NCBI GenBank assembly: GCA_034509495.1
Contig: CM067514.1
Span: forward strand, 11,562,602-11,626,601
Reading direction: 5' to 3'
Source of the DNA: Acestrorhynchus altus
Taxonomy: Eukaryota; Chordata; Actinopteri; Characiformes; Acestrorhynchidae
Length of the DNA: 64,000 nucleotides
Shown: piece by piece, positions 13,290-25,300 of the stretch
Layout: every line of letters starts with the position of its first letter
Numbering within the stretch: the stretch's first letter is position 1
Program-made: the position numbers and the translations under genes
Notes under the pieces: model-generated
What the model was told of the DNA's origin: nothing
The model's input: the letters and a program-made list of their open reading frames with translations, nothing else
Databases searched by the model: none

Positions 13290-13640
13290 TAGTGCCAATT
13301 CCCCAACCTCATTATCATGGAAGACATGCTTTCTCCGATAAATGTGATGTCAAACATTGCCTCTTTTAGAACTGCTGCCATTTGCTTCCTCGCCAGACAG
13401 CCAACACACTCAGAGGAAAGCGCAGGGTCCCCAGCTCTGATACAATGGCTAAAAGTCACCTGTGCCAACCAGCATAAAATCGAGAGTGATGTGGAGAGCA
13501 CCTCCACCCACCCCAAAGCGGAGATCAGGCCACTCAAGCCTCCCTCTGACTGCGCCTACCAATGCAAGAAGCATGATGCAAACCTGCGATCCTCAGATCA
13601 CAGTGGTAGCACTTTAGACTGCTGAGCCAATCTGAGCCCT
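13290..13640 (-). repeat. SINE, minus orientation, in a rad23a intron
   Basis: Read on the minus strand it begins near 13640 with a tRNA-like head (GTGATCTGAGGATCGCAGGT) and continues about 330 bp to an AT-rich end near 13290. It aligns over its whole length with the copy at 15535-15900. Shared body motifs include GGCACAGGTGAC/GGCACAGTTTTC and GTTGGCTGTC. Confidence 0.7.
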
Positions 13641-13983
13641 TAAACTAAATTTAAATGTAATGAAAATAAAATCTAAGATAGTGCAATTCTCTGAGAAATA
13701 ATGAACAGTAGTTTGACACTCATCAATAAACTGTAGTATAACAGTCTATCGAGCCTGACATGTTTTGCTTTAATGACACACAAATACATGGGAAACATGA
13801 GGCAAAACAATACATTAATAAATAATAACAAACAAAATAAATGAATGGAACAATGGCCCATCATTCAGTCACACTGATTTGATTACCAGGTACTATATAC
13901 TGTTTCTTGTTGTTCACAGGCTCTCTACACGCTGTTAAACATAAATGGTGTTACAAAAGGTTCTCTAAACATAGACAAGACCA

Positions 13984-13988
<5 letters not shown>

Positions 13989-14061
<73 letters not shown>
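13989..14061. repeat. (TA)n microsatellite
   Basis: About 70 bases of uninterrupted alternating T and A within a rad23a intron, beside the fold-back repeat. Confidence 0.97.
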
Positions 14062-14066
<5 letters not shown>

Positions 14067-14144
14067 TGATAAATGCGTTGAGGGTAATCCACCTGCTTCT
14101 CTGAATATTTGATTAGCCTCTTTTCGCTTCTGTCTTCAATTTTC

Positions 14145-14800
14145 AGGACCCCAGAGGACCACCACAGAGCAGTTATAATGTGTGTGGTGGGTCATTCTCA
14201 GCACTGAAATGACATTGACGTGGTGGTTTTACTGTGTGTTTCACTGGCATGAGAGGATCAGACACGGCATTGCTGCTGGGGTTTTTAAACCCCTCAGTGT
14301 CACTGCTGGACTGAGAACAGTTGACCATCCAAAAATATCACATTAACAATGTTCTGTGGGCAGTGTCTTTTGAGCACTGATGAAGACTAGAGAATGACCA
14401 ACACAAACAGTTTTGAATTAGAAACAGATAGGTTTCTGTTTCTGACTTTGCATTTACAAGGTGGAGCAATTAAGAGTGGACACCGCGTTTAAACACTCCA
14501 GCAGCACTGCTGTCTCTGATCATCTCGTACCAGTGCAACACACACTAACACACTTACTACCTGTGTCAATATCACTGCAGTGCTGAGAATGACCTGCACC
14601 ACCTGGGCATAATACCTGCTCTGTGGTAGTCCTGACCACTGAAGAACAGGGTGCAAGGAGCCTAACAATGTATGCAGAGAAACAGATGGACTACAGTCTA
14701 CAAAGTACTTGTTAGGTAAGAGGAGCTGATAAAATGGACAGTGAAAGTAGAAACAAGGAGGTGGTTGTTATGTTGTAGTTGATCAGTGTATACTTCTTTA
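14145..14800. repeat. long fold-back (inverted) repeat of a teleost dispersed family
   Basis: The left arm (about 14148-14310) and right arm (about 14480-14645) are imperfect reverse complements. CAGAGCAGTTATAATG and GGGTCATTCTCAGCACT on the left pair with CAGTGCTGAGAATGACC and AATACCTGCTCTG on the right. GTTTTTAAACCCCTC pairs with the GTTTAAACACTCC side. A right flank follows that contains GGATCAGTGTA-like ends. I recognise the words as a high-copy fish repeat but cannot name it. It codes for nothing. Confidence 0.75.
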
Positions 14801-14916
14801 GACAAATGGGGATTCATGAAACTAATGATTCTTATATAGTATTGATCATTGAGCCCTTTGTAGCACCTTTATTTCTAAGAGTGTATAACTCCAACATCTG
14901 TTTCTGATCCATCCAG

Positions 14917-14966
14917 TCTACTACTACTACTACTACTAATACTACTAATAATAATACTACTTACTA
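14917..14966. repeat. (CTA)n trinucleotide repeat
   Basis: Runs of CTA/ATA triplets with interruptions within a rad23a intron. Confidence 0.85.
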
Positions 14967-15534
14967 GCTACTAGGTACTGACCACAAAATAAAAAACTAT
15001 GGTGTACCTTAAAACAGTGATGTCCACTTCTAACAAATATTTAGGGTTTGTCATTATTTTGTAAGATGATTCCCTCACCATAAGGAGGTATTCCACTGCC
15101 CGGTCAGGATTGTTGTAGCTTATTCTGTGGCGCAATGACCTGCTCTCTCATATCCCATAGACATAATCTCCTTCACCAAATTCTCATACGCCTGTCCGGT
15201 CACTGTCCACAGGGAGGGAAAACATTACGAATAATCTTCTCTGACTCTTAGTAATATTTTAGGAAACTGAATTAATAAATCAATCATATACCAAGTATTG
15301 ATGCTGCTTCTTCTAGAAGACCCAACTCCTCCATCATACTGTAGTGGGAAAATGAGCACATGTTATGTTTAGGACACTGGAAATGCATTTTAAAGTTTTT
15401 AAAATGTGTTTCAACTCATTACATGTTCATTTTTTCATAATGCACTTGAACCATAATGAATTTTTTAATTCTTCGTCAGTCTTTCAAACATTTTTCAAAG
15501 CTTTTCTTTCTTTCCCCCCTCAATTTGAAAGTTC

Positions 15535-15900
15535 CCAACCCCACTATCATCATTCTCCCCCATCACACTCAATGTTCAACACACTAGAACGGTGAGGACA
15601 AGCACTTTCCTCCAATACATATGACATCAACCATGGCCTCTTGCATCGTTGTCGGACAGCCAACTCTCAGTGGAAAGCGTCAGGTAATACAATGGATAAC
15701 AGAAAACTGTGCCGACCAACATTGCATTGAGCACCATCTACCCATCCAGAGTGGGAGAGCAGGCTGGCAGGCTGCCGGCTGCCAGAGTGGGAGAGCAGGC
15801 CAATTTCGCTCTCCCTCTGACAATGGCAAGCAGCACGACGCTGGATTCAAACTTGCGATCCTCAAATCATAGCGGTAGTGCTTTAGACCGCAGAGTCATT
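15535..15900 (-). repeat. SINE, minus orientation, with an internal short duplication
   Basis: The tRNA-like head lies at the right end (inverted CTATGATTTGAGGATCGCAA near 15885-15850) and the body extends left to about 15540. It is homologous to the 13290-13640 copy. A motif of about 25 bp containing GAGTGGGAGAGCAGGC is duplicated in tandem (near 15749 and 15784). Frames open through it are not genes. Confidence 0.7.
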
Positions 15901-16349
15901 TACTATTCATTGTTTATCTCATTCTTTGTTGTCATTTCTGTTGTTGTTGGACTGTAGAAAACTGTAGAAAAATATATTTTGGTCTGTTTGGCTGTGAGGG
16001 GTGTAACTTTAAATATGTCTTCTATGTGTTCTATGTCTTATTAACTGTGCAATCTAGAGCTTTCTGACAAAATCAGTGGAAACGAATGTCTGGAAAACAT
16101 TTGAAACATCTGACAATAAATCAAGAGAGATTTTATTGAAAAATATTGTTACCAGTCTAGGTGTTCTAAGACACCACTGTGCTCCAGCACTACACATTCT
16201 TCACCCTTTAGTTGAATTTTCATAAACAATTAACTGTCTCATATTCTGATAACACAGAGAGCTCCAGTATGTTGGTAATGCAATATAGGTCTTTGAGACA
16301 ATGATAATGTAAGACTGCCATAGACCAATACATTTTGTGCTCTATGCAG

Positions 16350-16450
16350 GGCTCTAAGTGGCTGAGGGGTCTAATGCACTAGCACTATGATCTGAGGACT
16401 GCAGATTAAAGTCCCAGGTTATGGACACTGAAGCACGCAGAGTGGATTTT
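16350..16450 (+). repeat. SINE head fragment
   Basis: Contains CTAGCACTATGATCTGAGGA followed by a degenerate B box. This is the same head as the neighbouring SINE copies, truncated at its 3' side. Confidence 0.55.
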
Positions 16451-17649
16451 GTTTTAAAATGAAAGTTTAGTCTAGTTTGAAAAGTACTGAATTCCAATGA
16501 CATCCCCAGACAGACTTGTTAGACGGTCAAGTTGTGTAACCAAGAGGTTAATAAATCTAGTCTCATAATGCATTTTATAGAAATTATTGCACTGCCAAGA
16601 TATGATCAGGACAGCTCTAATATAATATTTAGTCCATGTTGTCCAGCTCAACAACATACCGAAGAGCTTCAAGCTGAATGCTAAGTTGTCCATTACTACA
16701 CAAGACAATTATTTCAATTATAAACAAATATGAACAATGTTGGCTTGTTTACACATAGCCCATCGCGTTACATACCCGGCAGCTGGAGAGGGCAGTGGCA
16801 GAAATGCAGGCCGTCGCTGGGCTGTTTGGGGCTGTCTGGGCTGCTCTGATTCAGCAGCTTGAGGCTGGCTACAACTTTGGTGTTGCTCTGCCGATGAAGA
16901 ACTTGGAGCGACTCACTGTTTCTACAACTCGCCTGGAGCACCGGATCAGCAGGAAGTGCTGTATGGTGGAGCAAATTCAAAGCATTGGACTTCTAATTAC
17001 AGGAGGAAAGGTGGTGCTTGTAGGTGTGGGTGCATGCAGACAGGGGCAGGGATAGAGCAGATAGGAGCAGGGACAGGGGTTAGCAGGTGCAACAGGTGTT
17101 GTGGTAAGTAGTGGGGCTGCAGAAGGAGGAGGGACAGGTGTGGAGAGGGAACTGAGAAGAGAGATCAGGAGGAACAGCAACTACAGAGAGCAACAGGGGG
17201 CTGTGGAGGTGCAGCAGGTTTGGGCTGTGGAAAAACAAAACTGTCAGAAAAGCCTTGCAGTAATGCTTTCGTGAGATTAAAGACTTAGGAGTCTAGAGGG
17301 TTTACTGCTGTTTTACTCTAACATTTGTTGAGCCTGTGGTGTTTGGGGGAATCCAAACAGTTTACATACAACTATTTACTCATCCTACAGCAGTTTAGCT
17401 CTGCCCATTGAAGTGAAGTTATAAGGGTTACCACTACCAGAGTAAACAGTGTGTCAAATCAGTACACCAACATTAGCAGTGCATTCCTTAGTGTAGTACG
17501 TATAGTAGAATATTATGTGGTTTTGGATACAGTTGAGAAGTGTTTTACCCGAAAATGAGGGACAATACAGGACAGTGAATCAATTATGTCACTTACATAC
17601 ACTGGTACAAAAGAACAGCATGCAAACAGTTTCTGTTTAATTATAAATT

Positions 17650-17651
<2 letters not shown>

Positions 17652-17704
<53 letters not shown>
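17652..17704. repeat. (TA)n microsatellite
   Basis: About 50 bases of alternating T and A within a rad23a intron. Confidence 0.95.
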
Positions 17705-17708
<4 letters not shown>

Positions 17709-18559
17709 AAAATGTTATTTTTTACATATCAAATTATATTATAAATAAAAAAACACTGCTAAATAGATATTTTCCACAATAAATTCCAATTTGCTTTTAC
17801 AATCTATATTTTCAACATAATCTTTAAAAATGTAAAAAATTTTGGTTTTTTACATTTTCTTGTACAATTTTGTACATATTCTTGGGATTTAAAATGATAG
17901 TGACCGGAGGTGACATGTCAGTAAATATATTAACACATATCTGTTCTATACTGTCCTGTATTGTACAGGCTGGAGTTATAGTTCAAAACACAGTTTTATA
18001 AACATGCTATATAACAAAAAAGGTTCTCAAAAATAAACAAACACAAGCAAACAAGCAACTGTGTATTAAACAGAAGTGAATTTGTACCTTAGTTACCATG
18101 ACCACCACAAAGTTCTTTTCCTCTATTTTGTATTCCTTCAGAGGTATGTCATCATTTAGGATTTTACCTACAGTTAAAAAAAGATCACATATAAAACCAG
18201 GTAAAGCATTTTAAAACACAGGTAGACATTAAACTGGAAATGGAAATATTAACATTTTTAATTTCAATCAAATATGAAGTGTTGAAACTGTATCTGATAA
18301 ATTATCAACTTATGAATTATGTGAATCAGTACACACCTACAGCAAACACAAATGAAAAGCCACACTTAAGCCAAATGATATTGAGTATAATATTGAAGGG
18401 ATATTTTCCCCGACCTGCATAGATAAGCTTCTGTCCAGCTATGGGATATGCCTCTTTACCCTTTTCAGCCTCTATCTTCTCCTTCAGGGCCCGTACCTAC
18501 ATAGAAAACACAGTAATTATGCTATTAACAGCTTATCTCACATATTGCAATATATGTAC

Positions 18560-18617
18560 AATAGAAAAACACAGACACAGAGAGACAGACAGAGAGACAA
18601 ACAGACAGACAGACATC
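18560..18617. repeat. (ACAG)n-rich tract
   Basis: A degenerate run of ACAG/AGAC tetranucleotides just upstream (in transcription sense) of rad23a exon 2. Confidence 0.85.
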
Positions 18618-19434
18618 TGCTAAATGCCATAAATGTAAGGTTTGTGGAAGTATATGACAGAAAAATCCAATACAAACAAGGGGTGGGTTTCCCTAAAGCT
18701 TCTTAACACAAAGATAATTCTTAGATGGTCTAGCGAGCGTCACTCTGAGCTAGCTCTCGCTCTCTCATGCTGAAATGCTTTTGAGAAACTTGGTGCAGTA
18801 CTACACAAGCCCAGGAGGGGGAGCTTCTCACAACAATTCAATTCATCTTATTATGAGCACAACCATCCCTGCTGCTTTCTCTTTTGGCTAGAGATATTCT
18901 GTGCTACTACCTGAAATGTTCACATTAATACACAACATTTTACAATACTGTGGCCCTAATAAGCATGTTGGTGTTAAAATTATCTTGACTGGTAGACAGA
19001 GTGTTTGGTGTGATGCTTGTTTGACCATTTGAGAATCATCTTTGTGCTATGATACTTTCAGGAGAACAAGCCGTGTCTATTTGGAGAGAATGACTATTTT
19101 ACAAAACTACTATAAATTTTTTTATTATATACAAATTTTTATTGACAGTTTCACAGTCAGATATGCACATTTAATTGAGCAGGAATAAGTATACTCTCTT
19201 TGTAATTAAACATGGTCAGTTTTCTAGAGGTAATGGTTATGAGATTTAATTTATCACTATAATCAATATCTTCATAATGCCATTTGTCCTGTGCAGGAAT
19301 GGATGACATGAACAAAAAGATCACACAGATACATTTTAACTGAATGGCGATAAACAATACAATGAATAAGAATTGAGAAATACAATAATATATCTTCTAT
19401 ATTTTACTGAAATTCAATAATTTCTTCTTTAAAC

Positions 19435-19680
19435 ACACTAAGTCATCTTCAAGCCCGAGGTCTGTCTATTGCCCCTCCATTGTGTGGGTGAGATCTCAAG
19501 GAGGTTGGAGGGGAGTATAGGAGGAGCTTAGGACAGGGGGTGTAGCAGAGCAAGGGAGCAGATAAAGGTTTCCACAAGATTGAAACAGAACATTTATTAA
19601 AACTCAATATAAACAATATCGTCTCAGCCCAAATCTTGTTGTTTATATCCTGATATAATATATAAATATAAATATCCATA
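19435..19680 (+). repeat. dispersed repeat, partner of the copy at about 50000-50205
   Basis: Shares ordered words with 50000-50205 in the same orientation: TTCTTCTTTA, CACACTAAGTC/CACAATAAGTC, CCCTCCAT, GGAGGGGAG, CAGGGGGTG, GCAGATAAA and TTATATCCT. The copies are quite diverged. No family name can be given. Confidence 0.6.
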
Positions 19681-19772
19681 TATCACGAAGCCCTAGGTCA
19701 CTCAGGGCCAAGTAGAACCCTTGATGCTCTAGACATAAACATGCTTCTGTTCTCCACATTTAACCCATTTAC

Positions 19773-19774
<2 letters not shown>

Positions 19775-19822
<48 letters not shown>
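19775..19822. repeat. (AC)n microsatellite
   Basis: About 24 AC units within rad23a intron 1. Confidence 0.97.
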
Positions 19823-19823
<1 letters not shown>

Positions 19824-19969
19824 AGGTCCTCAATCCATAAACATAGTGAATGTCTGGTGTCTATGTGGGAACATATGAGGGGAGTCTGAAATCTCCAGCA
19901 AAGCTTCACTGTATTTGAAAGGATCCACGACAATAAAACCGTGTTGTGAATATCGCGGTATAGCTGCTG

Positions 19970-20440
19970 AAGGAACATCGCCCCCTGCGGGTGGAGCGAG
20001 GCGCTGCAGTCAGCTCGGTGTGGATCAGGTCTGCTGGTGTGTCCAATAAGTGCATCGTCATTCTCCACCGAAAAGTTGGGATTAACTAACAGCTCGAACC
20101 CTTCCCTTCTACACACCACCACCACAGCAGCGTGCGAAGTGTGGTGTGTGGAGGCGGGACGGGCTTTTACCCCCACTTTTCAGCCCCCCGTGTCTGTGTT
20201 TTCGCCCCCCGGGGCCGAGGCCGCTCGTCTGCCCGCCTGCCCTCACTCCCCCCTCGGCCACTCACCGTTAGCTCCTCGTCCAGCTGGATCTTAAAGGTCT
20301 GCTGCTGGAGAGTTTTCAACGTGATCGTCAACATCGTCAACAGCGGTCAGGTACTGCCTGGCATGTACACACACTCACAACACACACACACTCCCTCACG
20401 CGCACAGAAACAGCCGTGCGTCTCTCTCTATTTTTTGGCT
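19970..20440. promoter_or_regulatory. GC- and CpG-rich promoter region of the RAD23A-like locus
   Basis: This is markedly richer in G, C and CpG than the surrounding AT-rich DNA and is centred on the first exon (ATG at 20334). It still looks like a housekeeping CpG-island promoter. Open frames in it on both strands (for example 20132-20659) are a by-product of the composition. Confidence 0.55.
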
Positions 20441-20659
20441 TTAGATGTGACTCAGCTTTCTGCCTGGGAAAAACGGCGCCGCGCTCAGGCGCCATCTAGC
20501 GGCAGGTGGAGGAGAGGCACGCAAGCAGGCTACAGCAGCCCTTATTGCTGTAATCACACACCTTATAAGGAGCCCCAAGCCCTTAAGGAGCAAAATCTGA
20601 CAACTGCACCTCAGTTCACACAGTTAAACCCCCACAGTGAGGGAGAACAGATTGTTTGA

Positions 20660-21975
20660 ATGAGGAGTTTGCTATAAATATAGTACTGGAGTAAACAATT
20701 TGGGAATCTCAGAAAATGAGGCGTGATTATCTCTGAGCACTATTAGATATTAGAACGAATTAACAATACATTGTGTCCATTTTTAAAAAATGGAAAGTTT
20801 GTTTGATTACTCTTGATGGCTGTAATATCATTTTTAATGTACCCACAGTAATAAAGTGCATCCTCCACACCAGGGGGTTAGTTTTCATCAGGGCTGGGCA
20901 ATATGACTTAAAACTCATATCTCAATATGATTATGAGAAATCTTGATATTTGATAGACTATAGTTGAATGTTACCAATGTATAAATATCAGTATTTAATT
21001 GTGACACCAAACACAGCTGGCTGTATAGTTAAATGGTAAACGTCTACAGCTTAATTTGTACATACCTCTGTACACTAAACTATTACCACACGAACAACCC
21101 ACTCATGCTCTTTTCTGGAAATAAATCATACACAGATGGTAACCTGCATACAAAATGCAATGTTATGATATTCCTGACTTAAGCCCTTCTTATATATTGT
21201 ACACTATAGTGATATTAATGTTTACAATATACCACCCGGCCCACGTTTTAACCATAGACTGTAAATACATTATTTTAAAACACAGATACAACTAAGACAC
21301 CCCCTTCCCCCTCCCTTACATAGAAAGTTTTAAAACTCCATATCCCCCATATGCAAGACACTGAGATTGGTCAGAAGCCTATTATAGATATACTGTAAAT
21401 AAAAATATATATTCTTTATAGTTGTCTGATGCTGATATTTACTGATCTACTTCCCAGAAAGCAGTCCACTGGCTTGATAAGGTCTGCACCTCACTGGCTG
21501 TTTGCCACTGTGCCACTGCCACACCCAGATATTGATCATGCCATAGGTTTATAATCTTTTTTAAATATATCCCAACTTGTTTTGGAAAATAAACTAAGAC
21601 ACATATTAAAAACAACTGAAATATTAATGACCAGGTGTGATCTAAATGTTGCTGAAACTGAAAATTATTCAACTCTATCATCAAACTTGAATGAAATAAC
21701 TCTATGTTTTACAAGAACTAAGCTAGTCAGCCAGTGTAACCATCTTGACCAGGCTGAGTTAGCCAGGCTGTTTTTTTTCCACCAGGGTAGTTTGAAACTG
21801 TTTTCTTGACTTAAGACTCAAAAAGAACAAAATTAAAATATTATGCTGTACTTCTCGATTTCCAGACCCTGAGTGGGCTCCCCTGATCTATTGTGCTTTG
21901 ATTTATGTAAATTAGGGAGCCATATTTGCAAACCAATAAAAAATAAAAGCAAGAAAGCCAACTGTTTAAGAAAAT
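20660..21975. other. intergenic between calr3 and the RAD23A-like gene
   Basis: AT-rich and without recognised exons. On the minus strand this separates the calr3 3' end (polyadenylation hexamer at 21983-21978) from the rad23a start. Confidence 0.45.
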
Positions 21976-22375
21976 CATTTATTTAAAAAAAAGTGCAAAT
22001 AACCTAAAATGATGCTCATCATTTTCCCCTCAAGACATTTCTATGATCATGATCAAAATTTCCCAACATTAGTTTTACCTGTGAGTTTGAATGTGAGTGG
22101 AGGAGCCAGGTAGCAGCAGTAGAAAATAAAAATCCAGAACACAGAATGTCACGCAATAAAATTAACTTATGATTGGAACCAAAAGATGGGTGCAAAAAAA
22201 TCTCACCACATAAAACAAAACACACAGAAATGAGAACACAACACACCCTTACACTACTGTCCCAGGCCTGTAGTAAAAGCCCCACAGGAGGAGCGCTGCT
22301 CAGCGAGTGACGAACAGTAGGTTCTCCTAAGACTGAGGATTGTGATGGAGCCTCTCTCAGGCACCACATTGCTGT

Positions 22376-25300
22376 CTACAGTTCATCTTTAGAGGGTTTA
22401 TCTTCCTCCTCGTCCTCCTCCTCTTCCACTGGGCTGGGCTCATCTGCAGTTTCCTCTTCATCCTCCTCTGGTTCATCATCCTGCTCATCACCTTCTTCCT
22501 CATTATCATCATCTTCGTCCTTCTTGTTCTTCTCCTCTTCTTCCCTCTGTTTCCTCTCCTCCTCTTCTTGCTTTTCCTTCATTTTCTTCTCTGGGCCCTG
22601 GTGTACAGCACCAGCAAGATACATACGTAAGTGATATTTGTATAAACAATATGCATTAAGGGTAGACAGACATTCATCCAAAACCGAATCAAGTGAGAGG
22701 GCTATGAAGGATTTATTCCAGCATCTTCCAGAAATGTGGAAAAAAAAAATGGTAGATTCAAGACTAATATTAAAATGAATAAATAGTATGCAAATTTAAA
22801 AAAAATAACACACACCTTTGTGGCTCCCCATGTCTCTTTCCCAAAATCTTCAGCCTCCTTGACATCATCAGTGATCAAGAAGTTGTCAAAAATGGTGCCA
22901 GACTTCACCTGTGAAGAAACATAATTAATAGTAGCACACATTTAATATTAATCTTATATTTACAGCCCCACTTTTCTACTATTCAATCAACCTAGGATAG
23001 GAAAAAACAGTAACCTGTAAAACGCTACATAACATTAAAATAAACCCAAATAAAAATGAAGTCAGTGGTCAGTGAGTGTGTGTATGTGTAAAACTCGTTC
23101 AGTGGTCAGACTGTGCTATTCTTCAGTAGTTACTGTTTTATTAGTAACAAGAACACATTTAAAAGATCCACCAGCAACTCTGATTTTCTTTAATGAAGGA
23201 CTGATATTAGAAACTAATATCGTTTTGTAGGCCTCAAATTAGAACCCCGTAGGACTCCAAATGTGATAAGCTAAATGACTTAACATTATTTTCCACTTTA
23301 GTATTATTACTGAATAAGTCATCTAACATTGTCGGGGTTAAGCCAACACACTCATGGAAGACAACAATCATAATGGATTGTTTATCTATATTTATTCTAA
23401 TGTAAGTCTTTACTCTTACAGCCTAGATAAGCAACTAGATACAAGTGTAGATACTCTGTGTACCTAGCTGGACATATACTGTCATGCTCTAACAACCCCT
23501 TACTAATGAACAGCAATTTATAACAATATTGTAAAATACTACTTGTAAGATAAGGTGCCCAATAAACCTTACCTGCCACAGATCTAATCCCAGTACACCA
23601 ATGCTGTCATATTTGTAAATGGACTCATCTGGTGTGTATTCAGGGTTATCGATCTCTGGATGCACCCACGTTCCTTTGTAGTTGGGGTTGTCGATCTGTT
23701 TGGGTTTCCACTCACCCTGTGGAGAAACGAGAGAATGTTTGAAACATTGTGAATTACTTGAGAGATTGACAGAATCCAAGTCTGTATTGCTGTTGTGTTT
23801 ATTGCTTTGTAGCTCTTGAACCACTGTGTAGCAGAATATTCACAAGAAAAGGGCATTTTGACTATTTGTACCCTATTTAATATTATATGGACTGAAGGAC
23901 CTGATCTTGGATCAGGTTATGAATGTATACAAGCATGTACAATTCATCAACAGACCAATTTTAATTAAAATTCAATATCATCTAATATACACAAGAATGC
24001 ACTTCTTAAATTGTGTAATGAATATAAAAAATAAAAAAAAAAACAGAAAAACAACACAAACTTTTGAATATTGATTTATTTTACAACTAATTCTCTTTAA
24101 GCACAAATTATCTTTCCAGTCATTATTTTCTGGTAAGGTATAATTGTGCAGGGCTTCTGTATTGTTTCATACACTGTCTCTCAAGAATAAATGTACTTGG
24201 ATTTGAAATGTGCTTTATGACATCACCTACATTTAAAACCCTGTTGAACTCCAAGTGTCAGCTGTGAATGAGTCGGTGTCATTAGCAGTGTTTGCTAGCT
24301 CTGCTGATACTCACTGTACTGGGCTGGACAATGTACTCTCGGGAAGATTAGTGGTTCTTAACAGTTTTTATGCTGCTTCCCCATTGAGTCACATTAGTTT
24401 TACACATTCTACAAATATGTGAGTTTGAGTCCGATCTGGTCAGATACGGCAACACCAGACTGGCGTTGACCTCTAAGCAGATTTGAACGCTGGTTTCAAT
24501 TGGTTTCTACAGCCGTGTGTGATGGTTGCATTTAGTAGATGACTGGGGAATTGCAGCATCCTGTGATCTCATGCAGAGCTGCAGCAAGTCACAAAACATG
24601 GATCAGTATGATCTGATCGACTAAATTATTGCATCGCATATTTGTGCTCAAAAAAATCCGTTAACAATACACAGCTGATCAAGTCTCCCAACTGTACAAA
24701 AAATATCCTAATTGAATTGTGGAATTTAAAGCTCCAATATTGTATCTACCTTGTACTCTGGGTTAGGGATCATTGGTGGCTCCCACTCTCCATCCATGTC
24801 TTCATCCCAATCATCAGGCTTCTTGGCATCAGGGTCAGGAATGTTCTCTGGTTTATCCCAGTCCTGAAGCAAAACAAGTGGTTTGCAGTGAATTTTGTGT
24901 TTGATTTACCTCTAAATATGCCCATTCCACCAACCTGATTTGTCTTTCATGTAGTTACTGAATTACACTCTGAATGTCTGAACATTCTTACCAGTTAAAA
25001 GTGCATTTCTCTTTAAAAAAAAGTGTAATTTAATTATTATATTATTGGTATATTAATGACATAAAATTATCTTAAAATTACAATTATATAATTCATCACA
25101 ATAATTTCTGGGACAATATATCATCCAAACAAAAATAATTATTGTGACAGGCCTAAAAGCCATCTTTAAAAAGTCTGTAAAAAAGGAAAGTCTAATCTTA
25201 AAGTGCAACACCAGATTCCTTCTAGCACCACCTCCTTTCTCTGCACTCTCATGGCAGAGGTCCAGAGGGAATTGCCTCTAGTCGTCATGATGTAATCATG

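Larger units (their letters stand above)
10690..20334 (-). pseudogene. rad23a: RAD23A-like nucleotide-excision-repair/proteasome shuttle gene, frame broken
   Basis: RAD23 carries ubiquitinated cargo to the proteasome and stabilises XPC. Ten exons are recognisable on the minus strand: 20334-20266 (MLTITLKTLQQQTFKIQLDE), 18496-18415, 18167-18088, 17224-16776, 15338-15292, 15202-15079, 13045-12888, 11958-11792, 11691-11551 and 10811-about 10690. They cover the ubiquitin-like domain, linker, UBA1, XPC-binding domain and UBA2 (ending QQTFDDE). Splice sites look good throughout. Lesions: an in-frame TGA at 17167-17165 in the linker exon, where proline-rich coding continues in other frames; net loss of 4 nt in UBA1 leading to TAA at 15122-15120; a frame change in the 13045-12888 exon; and a one-base phase mismatch between the last two exons. 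The ubiquitin-like exons and exons 8 and 9 are intact. A young pseudogene is the simplest reading. Local assembly error is possible, though neighbouring genes show no such errors. Confidence 0.85.

Noticed and set aside
20132..20659. 175-residue open frame on the + strand near the rad23a promoter
   Set aside because: The frame runs through a GC-rich promoter region antisense to rad23a exon 1, with no splice or homology support.
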